Assembly: GCA_964638035.1 (NCBI GenBank)
Contig: CAZWXD010000009.1
Span: 1 to 64,000, forward strand
Origin: JAGGAG01 sp964638035
GTDB taxonomy: Bacteria; Gemmatimonadota; Gemmatimonadetes; Gemmatimonadales; GWC2-71-9
DNA length: 64,000 nucleotides
Direction: 5' to 3'
The position numbers were made by a program, and so were the translations under genes. The notes beneath the pieces are model-generated. The model did no database searches. It saw nothing but the letters and a program-made list of their open reading frames with translations, and was not told the DNA's origin. Every line of letters begins with the position of its first letter. The stretch's first letter is position 1. Below, in pieces: positions 17,535-26,237 of the stretch.

Positions 17535-18794
17535 ATTCCCCTCCAGACGGAGCAACTCGACGCGGGGCTCTTCCGGACCACCGCGTCGAACGGGCTCGTG
17601 GTCCTGTCGGAGCACCTGGCCGGCGTCCGCTCAGCGGCGCTCGGCACCTGGGTGCGCACCGCCAGTGCCCACGAGCCCGTGGCGCAGATGGGCATCTCCC
17701 ACCTGCTGGAGCACATGGTGTTCAAGGGGACGGAGCGGCGCTCCGCCCGCGAGCTGGCGGTGGCGCTGGAGGCGCGGGGCGGCAGCCTCGACGCCTTCAC
17801 CGGCCGCGACACCACCTCATACCAGGCGCACGTGCTGGACGAGGACCTGCCCCTCGCGGTGGAAGTGCTCACCGACCTGGTCCGCCGGCCGCTGCTGCGC
17901 GAGGCCGACCTCGCCCTGGAGCACAAGGTCATCCTCGAGGAGATCAGCGGGGTGGACGACACCCCGGACGACCTGGTCTTCGAGCTGCACGCCCGCGCGC
18001 TCTGGCCGGAGCATCCCTACGGCTATTCCATCCTGGGCACGCGCGAGACCGTCAGTGCCATCAGCAGCGCGGAGCTGCGCCGGCTGCACGAGGAGGCGTA
18101 CTACCCCGGCAACTGCGTCATTGCGGCGGCAGGGAACGTGGCGCATGACACGCTCCTGGCGGCCCTGGAGCGCGAGGGCTGGCTGGCCGGCGCGTACCGG
18201 GCGCCGCGCCCCGCCGTGGCCGCCTCGCCCGCGCGGCGGGGCCTGAGCGCCCGCGACTCGCGCGACACGACGCAGGCGCACCTGGTGGTCGGAACCGATA
18301 CATTCAACGCGGTCGATCCCCGCCGGTTCGCCATGGCCCTGCTGGTGAACGAGCTTGGGGGCGGGATGTCGAGCCGGCTCTTCCAGCGGGTGCGGGAGGA
18401 GCTGGGGCTGGCTTACGCGGTGTACGCGTACAAGCAGTTCCACCAGGGCACCGGCCAGCTGGGGATCTACGTGGGGACGCAGCCGGAGACGGCGGGGCAG
18501 GCGCTCGACGCCATCATGGGTGAGTTGCGGGCGGTGGCGGCGTCGGGCCTGGACGAGGCGACGCTGGCGGCGGCGCGGCGCCAGCTCAAGGGTCAGGTCA
18601 TGCTGTCGCTGGAGAGCCCGGGGGCGCGAATGGGCCGGCTGGCCAGTGTGACGCTGCACGGCGAGCCCTACCGGACCCTCGACGAGTTGCTTGCCACGAT
18701 TGACGCCGTGGACGGGGCCACGGTGGCCGCGGTGGCGGCCGAGTTCCTGGATCCCGACCGCCAGACGGTGCAGCAGCTGGGACCGGAGTCATAG
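17535..18794 (+). CDS. M16 family zinc metallopeptidase (pitrilysin/processing-peptidase-like)
   Basis: Inverted zinc motif HLLEH (in MGISHLLEHMVFKG) with a downstream glutamate region (HKVILEEISG), then a second inactive-type half. Length about 400-420 residues matches the short bacterial MlpA/YmxG type encoded next to pnp in many bacteria. Start: AAGGAG (17523-17528, inside the end of pnp) is 6 nt before the in-frame codon ATT 17535. That start yields IPLQTEQLDAGLFRTTASNGLVV, including the conserved first NGLVV strand. No ATG, GTG or TTG lies in frame before GTG 17598, which would cut into that strand. I annotate ATT as the likely rare start; a conservative start is 17598. Confidence 0.85.
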   Translation: MPLQTEQLDAGLFRTTASNGLVVLSEHLAGVRSAALGTWVRTASAHEPVAQMGISHLLEHMVFKGTERRSARELAVALEARGGSLDAFTGRDTTSYQAHVLDEDLPLAVEVLTDLVRRPLLREADLALEHKVILEEISGVDDTPDDLVFELHARALWPEHPYGYSILGTRETVSAISSAELRRLHEEAYYPGNCVIAAAGNVAHDTLLAALEREGWLAGAYRAPRPAVAASPARRGLSARDSRDTTQAHLVVGTDTFNAVDPRRFAMALLVNELGGGMSSRLFQRVREELGLAYAVYAYKQFHQGTGQLGIYVGTQPETAGQALDAIMGELRAVAASGLDEATLAAARRQLKGQVMLSLESPGARMGRLASVTLHGEPYRTLDELLATIDAVDGATVAAVAAEFLDPDRQTVQQLGPES

Positions 18795-18878
18795 GCGGGA
18801 CGCCCGCGGCCCTCGTGGCTCGCCGTGCCCCGACCTCAACGCAGCCTGGACACACCACCTGACCGCAAGGAGTCTCGC

Positions 18879-19994
18879 ATGCACATCGGGGTTCCGAAGG
18901 AAATCAAGACCAACGAGAATCGCATCGCCCTCTCCCCGGCCGGCGCCGAGGCGCTGGTGGCCGAGGGACACACCGTGATGGTGGAGCAGGGGGGCGGGGA
19001 GGGCAGCGGGTTTCCCGACGCCGCGTACGTGGCGGCAGGTGCGGAGATCGTGGCCAAGGCCGGCGCGGTGTGGGAACGGGCTGACATGATCATGAAGGTG
19101 AAGGAGCCCATCCGCCGTGAGTATCCGCGCATGCGGAAGGGCCAGCTCATCTACACCTACTTCCACTTCGCGGCCGATGAGCACCTCACGCGCGCGGTCA
19201 TCGACTCGGGCGCCATTGCGATCGCCTACGAGACGGTGCAGCTCAGCACGGGCGAGCTGCCCCTGCTGACCCCGATGTCGGAGGTGGCGGGCCGGATGGC
19301 GGTGCAGCAGGGCGCCAAGTACCTGGAGAAGGTCTTCGGCGGCACCGGCGTGCTGCTGGGCGGCGTGCCGGGCGTGGCACCGGGCGAGGTGGTGATCCTG
19401 GGCGGCGGGGTGGTGGGCACCAACGCCGCCAAGATGGCCGCGGGCCTGGGCGCCCACGTCACCATCCTCGACATCTCGCTCGACCGGCTGCGCTACCTCG
19501 ATGACGTCCTCCCCAAGAACGTGGACACGCTCTACTCCAACCGCTACAACATCCTCGAGGCGATCAAGCGGGCCGACCTGGTCATCGGCGCGGTGCTGCT
19601 GCCGGGGGCCAAGGCGCCACACCTGGTGAAGCGCGCCGACCTGAAGCAGATGCGCCCGGGCGCCGTGATCGTGGACGTGGCGGTGGACCAGGGCGGCTGC
19701 GTGGAGACGATCAAGCCAACCACCCACGAAAAGCCGACGTACTTCGTGGATGGCATCCTGCACTATGGCGTGGCCAACATGCCTGGCGGCGTTCCGCGCA
19801 CCTCCACGCTGGCGCTCACCAACGCCACGCTGCCCTACGGCATTCGCCTGGCCCGGCACGGCTGGAAGAAGGCCTGCAAGGACGACCCGGCGCTCCGGAA
19901 GGGGCTGAATGTCGTGGGGGGCAAGGTGGTCTACCCCGGCGTGGCCGAGGCCTTCGGGCTCAAGCTGGTGGACGTGGACCAGGTGCTGAAGTGA
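18879..19994 (+). CDS. ald: Alanine dehydrogenase
   Basis: 371 residues; NAD-dependent interconversion of L-alanine and pyruvate plus ammonia. Seen: MHIGVPKEIKTNENRIALSP, catalytic-region MKVKEPIRREYPRM and YTYFHFA, the Rossmann loop VVILGGGVVGTNAAKMA (about 170-186), and DVAVDQGGCVET. ATG 18879 has GCAAGGAG upstream. It lies between the M16 peptidase and dut, 84 bp after the former. Confidence 0.95.
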   Translation: MHIGVPKEIKTNENRIALSPAGAEALVAEGHTVMVEQGGGEGSGFPDAAYVAAGAEIVAKAGAVWERADMIMKVKEPIRREYPRMRKGQLIYTYFHFAADEHLTRAVIDSGAIAIAYETVQLSTGELPLLTPMSEVAGRMAVQQGAKYLEKVFGGTGVLLGGVPGVAPGEVVILGGGVVGTNAAKMAAGLGAHVTILDISLDRLRYLDDVLPKNVDTLYSNRYNILEAIKRADLVIGAVLLPGAKAPHLVKRADLKQMRPGAVIVDVAVDQGGCVETIKPTTHEKPTYFVDGILHYGVANMPGGVPRTSTLALTNATLPYGIRLARHGWKKACKDDPALRKGLNVVGGKVVYPGVAEAFGLKLVDVDQVLK

Positions 19995-20016
19995 CCGGCG
20001 GGCCGGAGCCCGGCGC

Positions 20017-20454
20017 ATGATTCCGGTCGACCTGGTCCGGCTGCCCCACGGCGAGGGCCTGGACATTCCCGCCGTGTCCACGGCGGGTGCTGCGGGCTAC
20101 GACATCTGCAGCGCCGACGACCTCACCCTGGCCCCGGGGGAGCGGAAGCTGGCCCGTACCGGGTTCGCCATCGCCCTCCCCCCGGGGTTCGAGTGCCAGA
20201 TCCGGCCCCGGTCGGGGATGGCCTGGAAGCACGGGATCACCCTGCCCAACTCCCCCGCCACGATCGACAGCGACTACCGGGGGGAACTCAAGGTGGCGCT
20301 CATCAACCTGGGGCAGGAGGCCTTTCAGGTGACCCGGGGCATGCGGATTGCCCAGTTGGTCTTTGCTCGGGTGGAGCAGGCGGGCTTCCGGGAGGTGGAC
20401 GCACTGGAGGGTTCGGCCCGGGGGGTGGGGGGCTTTGGCAGTACCGGGCGCTGA
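20017..20454 (+). CDS. dut: Deoxyuridine 5'-triphosphate nucleotidohydrolase
   Basis: 145 residues, trimeric dUTPase making dUMP and keeping uracil out of DNA. All five motifs are visible: STAGAAGYDICSA, RPRSGMAWKHGI, ATIDSDYRGELKV, RIAQLVFARV and RGVGGFGSTGR (flexible C-terminal lid). Confidence 0.95.
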   Translation: MIPVDLVRLPHGEGLDIPAVSTAGAAGYDICSADDLTLAPGERKLARTGFAIALPPGFECQIRPRSGMAWKHGITLPNSPATIDSDYRGELKVALINLGQEAFQVTRGMRIAQLVFARVEQAGFREVDALEGSARGVGGFGSTGR

Positions 20455-20480
20455 CACGGGGTGCATCGCCTGTGTAGATT
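20451..20480 (+). promoter_or_regulatory. Candidate promoter for the mreB operon
   Basis: CTGACA (20451-20456), 18-bp spacer, TAGATT (20475-20480), about 57 bp before the mreB ATG. The local sequence down to 20525 is A/T-richer than the surroundings. Confidence 0.4.
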
Positions 20481-20537
20481 GGCAACACCCTGTTCCGTAA
20501 GTTCCTTGTTTACTTGACTTAAGGCGACGTCCGGCTG

Positions 20538-21566
20538 ATGAAGCTTTCCGGATTCAACTGGCTGCCCGCGAACGAACTCGCGGTGGACCTGGGGACGGCG
20601 AACACCCTCATCTACGTGAAGGGTGAAGGGATCGTCCTGAACGAGCCCTCGGTTGTCGCCATCGAAAAGGCATCTGGCAAGATCAAGGGGATCGGGCTCG
20701 AGGCCAAGCGAATGCTGGGCCGGACGCCGGATGGCATCATGGCGGTGCGGCCGCTGAAGGACGGTGTCATCGCCGACTTCGACGTCACCGAGAAGATGCT
20801 GCGGTACTTCCTCAAGACCATCATCGACAAGCACATCTTCCGGGTGAAGCCGAAGGTTATCGTGTGCGTCCCGTCCGGCATCACGGAAGTGGAGCGGCGG
20901 GCGGTGCGCGACTCGGCAGAGACGGCGGGGGCGAAGCAGGTGCTGATGGTGGCGGAGCCGATGGCGGCGGCGATCGGGGTGGGCCTTCCGGTCGAGACGC
21001 CCACCGGCAACATGGTGATTGACATCGGGGGCGGCACCACGGAGATCGCCGTGATTGCGCTCTCGGGCATCGTGTCGGACACGTCCATCCGCACCGGCGG
21101 GGACGAACTCGACCAGTCGATCGTGCAGTTCATGCGGAAGAACTACAACCTCCTGGTGGGCGAGCCCACTGCCGAGGCCATCAAGATCAAGATCGGGTCG
21201 GCCGCCCCGGTGGGTGAGGAGCGGGAGATGGAGGTGAAGGGCCGCGACCTCGTCTCGGGGATCCCGAAGACGGTGCGGGTCCACTCGAGCGAGATCCGCG
21301 AGGCGGTCCAGGAGCCGATCCAGCAGATCGTGGACGCGGTGCGCCGTGCCCTGGAGATCACGCCGCCCGAGCTGGCCAGCGACATCGTGGACCGTGGCAT
21401 CGTCATGACCGGTGGCGGCGCCCTCATCCGCGGGCTCGACGTCCTGCTGCAGCAGGAGACCGGCCTTCCCATCCACGTGGATGAGGACCCCCTCACCTGC
21501 GTGGTCCGCGGGACGGGCCGCATTCTCGACGACTTCGAGAAGTACCGCAGCGTCCTCTCGGCCTGA
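20538..21566 (+). CDS. mreB: Rod-shape-determining actin homologue MreB
   Basis: 342 residues. Filament-forming ATPase that positions the lateral wall elongation machinery. Seen: ELAVDLGTANTLIYVKGEGI (phosphate 1), VCVPSGITEVERRAV, ADFDVTEKMLRYFL, VIDIGGGTTEIAVI (phosphate 2) and IVMTGGGALIRGLD (adenosine). First gene of mreB-mreC-mreD-pbp2-rodA, implying a rod or at least elongating cell. Confidence 0.97.
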   Translation: MKLSGFNWLPANELAVDLGTANTLIYVKGEGIVLNEPSVVAIEKASGKIKGIGLEAKRMLGRTPDGIMAVRPLKDGVIADFDVTEKMLRYFLKTIIDKHIFRVKPKVIVCVPSGITEVERRAVRDSAETAGAKQVLMVAEPMAAAIGVGLPVETPTGNMVIDIGGGTTEIAVIALSGIVSDTSIRTGGDELDQSIVQFMRKNYNLLVGEPTAEAIKIKIGSAAPVGEEREMEVKGRDLVSGIPKTVRVHSSEIREAVQEPIQQIVDAVRRALEITPPELASDIVDRGIVMTGGGALIRGLDVLLQQETGLPIHVDEDPLTCVVRGTGRILDDFEKYRSVLSA

Positions 21567-21569
21567 GCC

Positions 21570-22487
21570 ATGGCCCGGAGCCTGGAGCGCTGGCAGTCAC
21601 GCCGCGACACCTGGGCGTTTGCGACCTGCCTGACGCTCTCGCTGGTTGCCCTCATCCTTCCGCAGGCCTGGGGCAGTTCGATCGCCGCCTTCCTGCGCAC
21701 CACCGCACTCGCCCCCGCCGTGTGGCTCCAGGAACGTGCCGCCGAGGGACGCACCAGCCGGGCGCGCTTCCGGGCGGTGACCGTGGAGCGGGACTCGCTG
21801 GCCCAGCTGGCCAGCGGCCTCACTGCCCTCGTGACCGAGAACGAGGAGCTTCGCCGGTTGCTCGGACTGGGCCAGCGGCTGGGGCCCGGGTTCGTCCCCG
21901 CCGAGGTGCTGCACCAGCCGCTCCCCACTGACGGACGCACCCTGCTGCTCGATGCCGGCTCGGCGGACGGGGTGAAGCCGTTGAGCCCCGTGGTCACGGC
22001 CGATGGTCTCATCGGCATGGTGCGTGACGTGGACGTGAACACGAGCGTGGCCATGACGTGGGCCCACCCGGAGTTCCGCGTGAGTGCGGTCTCGGCGTCG
22101 GGGGTGGTGGCGGGGATCGTGGGGCCGACGGCGACCGGCGATGCGGGCCGTACCGGGCTCGAGTTCCGGGCCATCACCTACCGTGACACGCTGGCCGATG
22201 GATCGCTGGTGATGGCCTCGGGACTCGGGGGGGTGTACCCCCGCGGCGTGCCGGTTGGCGTGGTGGTGGGCGTCGAGCGTGAGCAGGTGGGCTGGGAGCG
22301 GGTGTACCGGCTGCAGCCGCTGGCGAGCCCGAGCCGCACCGCACACGTGCTGATCCTGCAGGGCACGGTGGCGATGAAGGTGCCCGCGGCGTTCGAGCGG
22401 CCGGACACCGCGCAGGCCGACTCGGCTGCACCGGTGGCTCCGGTTCCCGCTGCGCCTTCACCCCTCACGCCCGGGCGGGCGCCATGA
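21570..22487 (+). CDS. mreC: Rod-shape-determining protein MreC
   Basis: 305 residues. One N-terminal membrane segment (TCLTLSLVALILPQAWG region), a coiled-coil stretch (about 55-95, ERDSLAQLASGLTALVTENEELRRLLGLG), then the beta-barrel domain with LLLDAGSADGVKPLSPVVTADGLIGMV, and a Pro/Ala-rich tail. Scaffolds PBP2 and RodA in the periplasm. Starts 3 bp after mreB and overlaps mreD by 4 nt. Confidence 0.94.
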   Translation: MARSLERWQSRRDTWAFATCLTLSLVALILPQAWGSSIAAFLRTTALAPAVWLQERAAEGRTSRARFRAVTVERDSLAQLASGLTALVTENEELRRLLGLGQRLGPGFVPAEVLHQPLPTDGRTLLLDAGSADGVKPLSPVVTADGLIGMVRDVDVNTSVAMTWAHPEFRVSAVSASGVVAGIVGPTATGDAGRTGLEFRAITYRDTLADGSLVMASGLGGVYPRGVPVGVVVGVEREQVGWERVYRLQPLASPSRTAHVLILQGTVAMKVPAAFERPDTAQADSAAPVAPVPAAPSPLTPGRAP

Positions 22488-22984
22488 CCACGCGCACCGC
22501 CACGCGGATGCACCTGTTCCTGGGCCTGGCCGGGTTGCTGCTGCTGCAGTTCTACGTACGGCCGCGGCTCCTGGAGGGGCGCTACTCACCCGACTTCATC
22601 ATCATCGGCCTGGTGGTCCTGGCGCTGCGCGGTGGGCCTGGCCTGGGTGCGGTGGCCGGCTTCCTGGTGGGGCTGGCGAACGACGCGCTTGCGCCGGCGC
22701 GCTTCGGGGCTTCGGCCCTGGCGCACACGATCGTGGGCTACCTTGCGGCGCAGACGCGGGCGTTCTTCTTTGCTGACAACCTGGCCGTGAACGCGGGCTT
22801 CCTGGCTGGTGCGGTGTGGCTCCGGGACCTGGTGGTGCTGCTCGTGAGCGGCACGTCGCGCGAAGGGATGGTTGGCTCGCTGCTGGTGGACTCACCCCTC
22901 CGGGCCCTCACGACGGCGCTGGCCGGCGTGGTGCTCCTCGCCATTTCGCGCGGGTGGTTCGGGGTGCGGCTGGAGCAGCCGTGA
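22484..22984 (+). CDS. mreD: Rod-shape-determining membrane protein MreD
   Basis: 166 residues, mostly hydrophobic with about five predicted membrane segments. It is identified mainly by size, topology and position between mreC and pbp2, with family-like RPRLLEGRYSPDFIIIGLVVLALRGGPGLGAVAGFLVGLANDA. The family is poorly conserved in sequence. Overlaps both neighbours by 4 nt. Confidence 0.88.
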   Translation: MTTRTATRMHLFLGLAGLLLLQFYVRPRLLEGRYSPDFIIIGLVVLALRGGPGLGAVAGFLVGLANDALAPARFGASALAHTIVGYLAAQTRAFFFADNLAVNAGFLAGAVWLRDLVVLLVSGTSREGMVGSLLVDSPLRALTTALAGVVLLAISRGWFGVRLEQP

Positions 22985-24885
22985 GCGCGCTCGACCCGAT
23001 CGAGCTGCAGAAGCGGGCCACCGCCGCCGCGGTGGTGGTGCTGCTCGCGTTCGCGATCCTCATCGGCGCCTTCTTCCGCGCGCAGGTGCTGCAGCACGAG
23101 AAGTACCAGGTCAGGGCCGAGTCGAACCGCCTCCGCCCGGTGGCCCTGCCGCCACCGCGGGGCGCGGTGCTCGACCGGCACGGTGCCGTCATCGCCGAAA
23201 ACCTCCCGGGATACACGGTGAAGCTCCTGGCCCCGAACGCCGACTCGCTCCGGGGCGCGCTCGCGCGGCTGGCGCAGGTCGTCCCGCTCGACTCCGCGCA
23301 GGCAGCCGACGTGGTGCAGCGATGGCGGCAGGCGCGGTACCAGCCGGTCGTGGTGTTTGGCGATGCCACCTTCGAGACGGCGAGCCGCCTGGAAGAGCAC
23401 CGGCCGCTGCTGCCGGGCCTGGTGCTGCAGTCCGAACCGCGGCGGTTGTACCCGGCCGGGCCTGCGGTGTCCCACCTCGTGGGGTATGTGTCGGAGGTGA
23501 CCGACGCCGAGCTGCAGGGGAACCGGTTTCCGGGGGCGCAACCAGGTTCACTGGTGGGGCGTGCCGGCCTGGAACGCGAGTACGACGACACCCTCCGCGG
23601 GCGCGAGGGGGTGCGGTACATCGAGGTGAATGCCCGTGGCGGCCTGGTGCGGGAGCAGGCGGGCGCCGCCTCGCTGCCGCCGGTGGCGGGGCGCCCCCTG
23701 CACACGACGATCGACCTCGACCTCCAGCGGTTCATCGACAGCCTCTGGCCCGCCGGCGTGCGCGGCGCCATGGTGGCGGTGACGCCGCGCGGCGAGATCC
23801 GGGCACTCTACTCGGCGCCGACCTTCGACCCCAACCTCTTCGTGGGTGGCATCTCCGGCGCCGACTACCGGGCACTGCTGTCCGACGAGGCAAATCCGCT
23901 CATCAACCGAGCGATCTACGGCCGCTACCCACCAGCATCGCCCTTCAAGCTGGCCACCGCCGCCATGGCGCTGCGGCGGGGCATCGTGGATTTCGGGACG
24001 CACATGAGCGTGCCCTGCACCGGGGGGTACCGCCTCGGCAACCGGGTCTTCAAGTGCTGGAAGCGGGAGGGACACGGCTCGCTCGACCTGATTGGCGCAG
24101 TGGCCAAGAGTTGCGACGTGTACTTCTACCAACTGGGCCAGCGCCTCGGGCTCGAGGCGATCATCCAGGACGGCGTGCTGATGGGCTTCCGTGACCGGAG
24201 CGGGGTGGACCTGCCCAGCGAGCAGGAACCGGTGTACCCGGCCAACCTGGACTACTTCGACAAGCGGTATGGGCCGCGCAACTGGAGCGCGCCAGCCACG
24301 ATCCTCAACTTCTCCATCGGGCAGGGCGAGAATACCCAGACCCTGATCAACATGGTGAAGTTCTACGCGGCGCTCGCTGGCGACGGGAAGGTGCGGGCCC
24401 CGTTCGTGGTGCGGGAGCAGCCGGGGTTCCAGCATGACCTGGGGCTCACGCCCGCGCAGCTGGCGGGGCTTCGCAAGGCACTCATCGCGGTGGTGGAGCA
24501 GGGCACCGCGGCGCGCAGCCGGCGCACCGACCTCGCAGTGGCGGGCAAGACCGGCACGGCGCAGAACTCCCACGGCAAGGACCATGGCTGGTTCATCGGC
24601 TTCGCGCCGGCGGAGCAGCCCGAGATTGTCATTGGCGCCATCATGGAGTTTGCGGAGCATGGCAGCTCGGTGGCGCCGTACGTGGTCAAGGCGATCAGCC
24701 GCTACGTGCTGGGCCCGGAGGCGCCACCGCCCACGCCGTCGCAACTCAGGGTGCCGGTGGACAGCGCGCCGCGGGATGCACCGGCCCCCGACACGGTGGT
24801 GCCGGAGCCACCGGCCGCCATTGTTCCGCCGCCGGTGTCGTTGGTGACGCCGCCGCCACCGCCGCCGGTGACGGGGGCGCCGTGA
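22981..24885 (+). CDS. mrdA: Penicillin-binding protein 2 (peptidoglycan D,D-transpeptidase)
   Basis: 634 residues. N-terminal membrane anchor (about 15-35), pedestal domain with PPPRGAVLDRHGAVIAENLPGY, then the transpeptidase domain: catalytic serine in SPFK (ASPFKLATAAMAL, about 320), SCDVYFYQLG as the second motif, and KTGTAQN as the KTG motif (about 523). The serine motif context is PASPFK rather than the common PGSxFK. The C-terminus is a proline-rich tail of about 50 residues. GTG 22981 overlaps mreD; the stop overlaps rodA. Cross-links glycan made by RodA. Confidence 0.95.
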   Translation: MSALDPIELQKRATAAAVVVLLAFAILIGAFFRAQVLQHEKYQVRAESNRLRPVALPPPRGAVLDRHGAVIAENLPGYTVKLLAPNADSLRGALARLAQVVPLDSAQAADVVQRWRQARYQPVVVFGDATFETASRLEEHRPLLPGLVLQSEPRRLYPAGPAVSHLVGYVSEVTDAELQGNRFPGAQPGSLVGRAGLEREYDDTLRGREGVRYIEVNARGGLVREQAGAASLPPVAGRPLHTTIDLDLQRFIDSLWPAGVRGAMVAVTPRGEIRALYSAPTFDPNLFVGGISGADYRALLSDEANPLINRAIYGRYPPASPFKLATAAMALRRGIVDFGTHMSVPCTGGYRLGNRVFKCWKREGHGSLDLIGAVAKSCDVYFYQLGQRLGLEAIIQDGVLMGFRDRSGVDLPSEQEPVYPANLDYFDKRYGPRNWSAPATILNFSIGQGENTQTLINMVKFYAALAGDGKVRAPFVVREQPGFQHDLGLTPAQLAGLRKALIAVVEQGTAARSRRTDLAVAGKTGTAQNSHGKDHGWFIGFAPAEQPEIVIGAIMEFAEHGSSVAPYVVKAISRYVLGPEAPPPTPSQLRVPVDSAPRDAPAPDTVVPEPPAAIVPPPVSLVTPPPPPPVTGAP

Positions 24886-26126
24886 AGGCCTTCGCCGCGG
24901 TGGACCGGCCCCTCGCCGTCACCTGGTTCCTGCTGGTGAGCTTTGGCCTGCTGGTGCTCTACTCCGCGGGCCAGACGGACGTGCCGACGCGGGCGGCCGG
25001 CGTCTGGGAGCGGCAGCTCGTGTGGACCGTCGTGGGTGTCCTGTGTGCGGCGGCGGCATTCCAGGTGTCGCCGCGCATCCTGGAATGGCTGGCGCCGGGC
25101 CTGTATGCCCTGGGGATCATATTGCTCATCGTGGTGCTGGCGGTGGGCACGGGCGGCACCACCGCCGAGGGAAGCCACAGCTGGCTCAGCATCGGGGGGC
25201 GCAAGGTGGGACAGCCCTCCGAGTTTGCCAAGCTCGCCACGGTGCTCATGCTGGCGCGCTACCTCTCGACGGTGCGCGAGGCCCCGCGATCGCTGCGGGA
25301 CCTGCTGATTCCCGGCGCCATCGTCGGCGTGCCCTTCCTGCTGGTGCTGAAGCAGCCAGACCTCGGGAGTGCCCTGGTCTTCGTGGGGATCCTCTTTGCC
25401 ACGCTCTTCTGGGCCGGGACGCGACCGCTGCTGCTCTTCATGATCGCGACCCCGGGCCTGAGCCTCCTGCTGGGCTTCAGCACCTGGGCGTGGATTGTCT
25501 GGATGATCGCGCTCTTTGCGGTCCTGGCCCTGTTCCGCCCCTTCATCGTGGACTCGGTGATCGTCTACCTGGCCAACGTGGTCATGGGGGCGATTGCGAT
25601 CCCCATCTGGAGCCGGCTGGCCCCGTACCAGCAGAACCGCCTGCTCACCTTCCTCAATCCCGAGGTGGACCCGCAGCGGGCGGGCTACCATGCCATCCAG
25701 TCGAAGGTGGCGATCGGGTCGGGCGGGTGGTTCGGCACCGGGTACACCGAGGGGCCCCAGAAGCGCCTCGCCTTCCTGCCGGAGCAGCACACCGACTTCG
25801 TCTTCTCGGTGGTGGGGGAGGAACTCGGGTTCGTGGGCGTGGTGGTGGCGCTGATGCTCTTCCTGGCGCTCCTCCTCACGCTGCTCCGGGTGGCTCGGCG
25901 GGCCACCGATCCGTTCTCCAGCCTCACGGTGTTCGGGATCCTGGGCCTCTTTTTCACCCACGTCTTCGAGAACGTGGGCATGACGGTCAACGTCATGCCG
26001 ATCACGGGCATTCCCCTTCCGTTCTTCAGCTACGGCGGATCGTTCTTCCTGATCTCCTGTGCCGCGCTCGGGATCGTGTTCCGGGTGGCAGCGGAGTCCA
26101 GGCGATCTGGCTATACTGAGTTCTGA
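24882..26126 (+). CDS. rodA: Rod-shape-determining SEDS glycosyltransferase RodA
   Basis: 414 residues, about ten membrane segments. SEDS-family peptidoglycan polymerase working with PBP2. Seen: GRKVGQPSEFAKLATVLMLARYL, KQPDLGSALVFVGIL, the extracellular loop with YHAIQSKVAIGSGGWFGTGYTEGPQKRLAFLPEQHTDF interrupted in the usual places, and PLPFFSYGGSFFL near the C-terminus. GTG 24882 overlaps pbp2 by 4 nt. Last gene of the elongation operon. Confidence 0.95.
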   Translation: MKAFAAVDRPLAVTWFLLVSFGLLVLYSAGQTDVPTRAAGVWERQLVWTVVGVLCAAAAFQVSPRILEWLAPGLYALGIILLIVVLAVGTGGTTAEGSHSWLSIGGRKVGQPSEFAKLATVLMLARYLSTVREAPRSLRDLLIPGAIVGVPFLLVLKQPDLGSALVFVGILFATLFWAGTRPLLLFMIATPGLSLLLGFSTWAWIVWMIALFAVLALFRPFIVDSVIVYLANVVMGAIAIPIWSRLAPYQQNRLLTFLNPEVDPQRAGYHAIQSKVAIGSGGWFGTGYTEGPQKRLAFLPEQHTDFVFSVVGEELGFVGVVVALMLFLALLLTLLRVARRATDPFSSLTVFGILGLFFTHVFENVGMTVNVMPITGIPLPFFSYGGSFFLISCAALGIVFRVAAESRRSGYTEF

Positions 26127-26237
26127 CAACAACTTACGGCGTGGGGTCTGGCGCGGAACTGACCCCGGTGCAAGATTGTGTGCTGGCTCACGGTCGGGTT
26201 CCGGCCCTGAGCTGACCCTCAACCCCTCCCGTCACTC

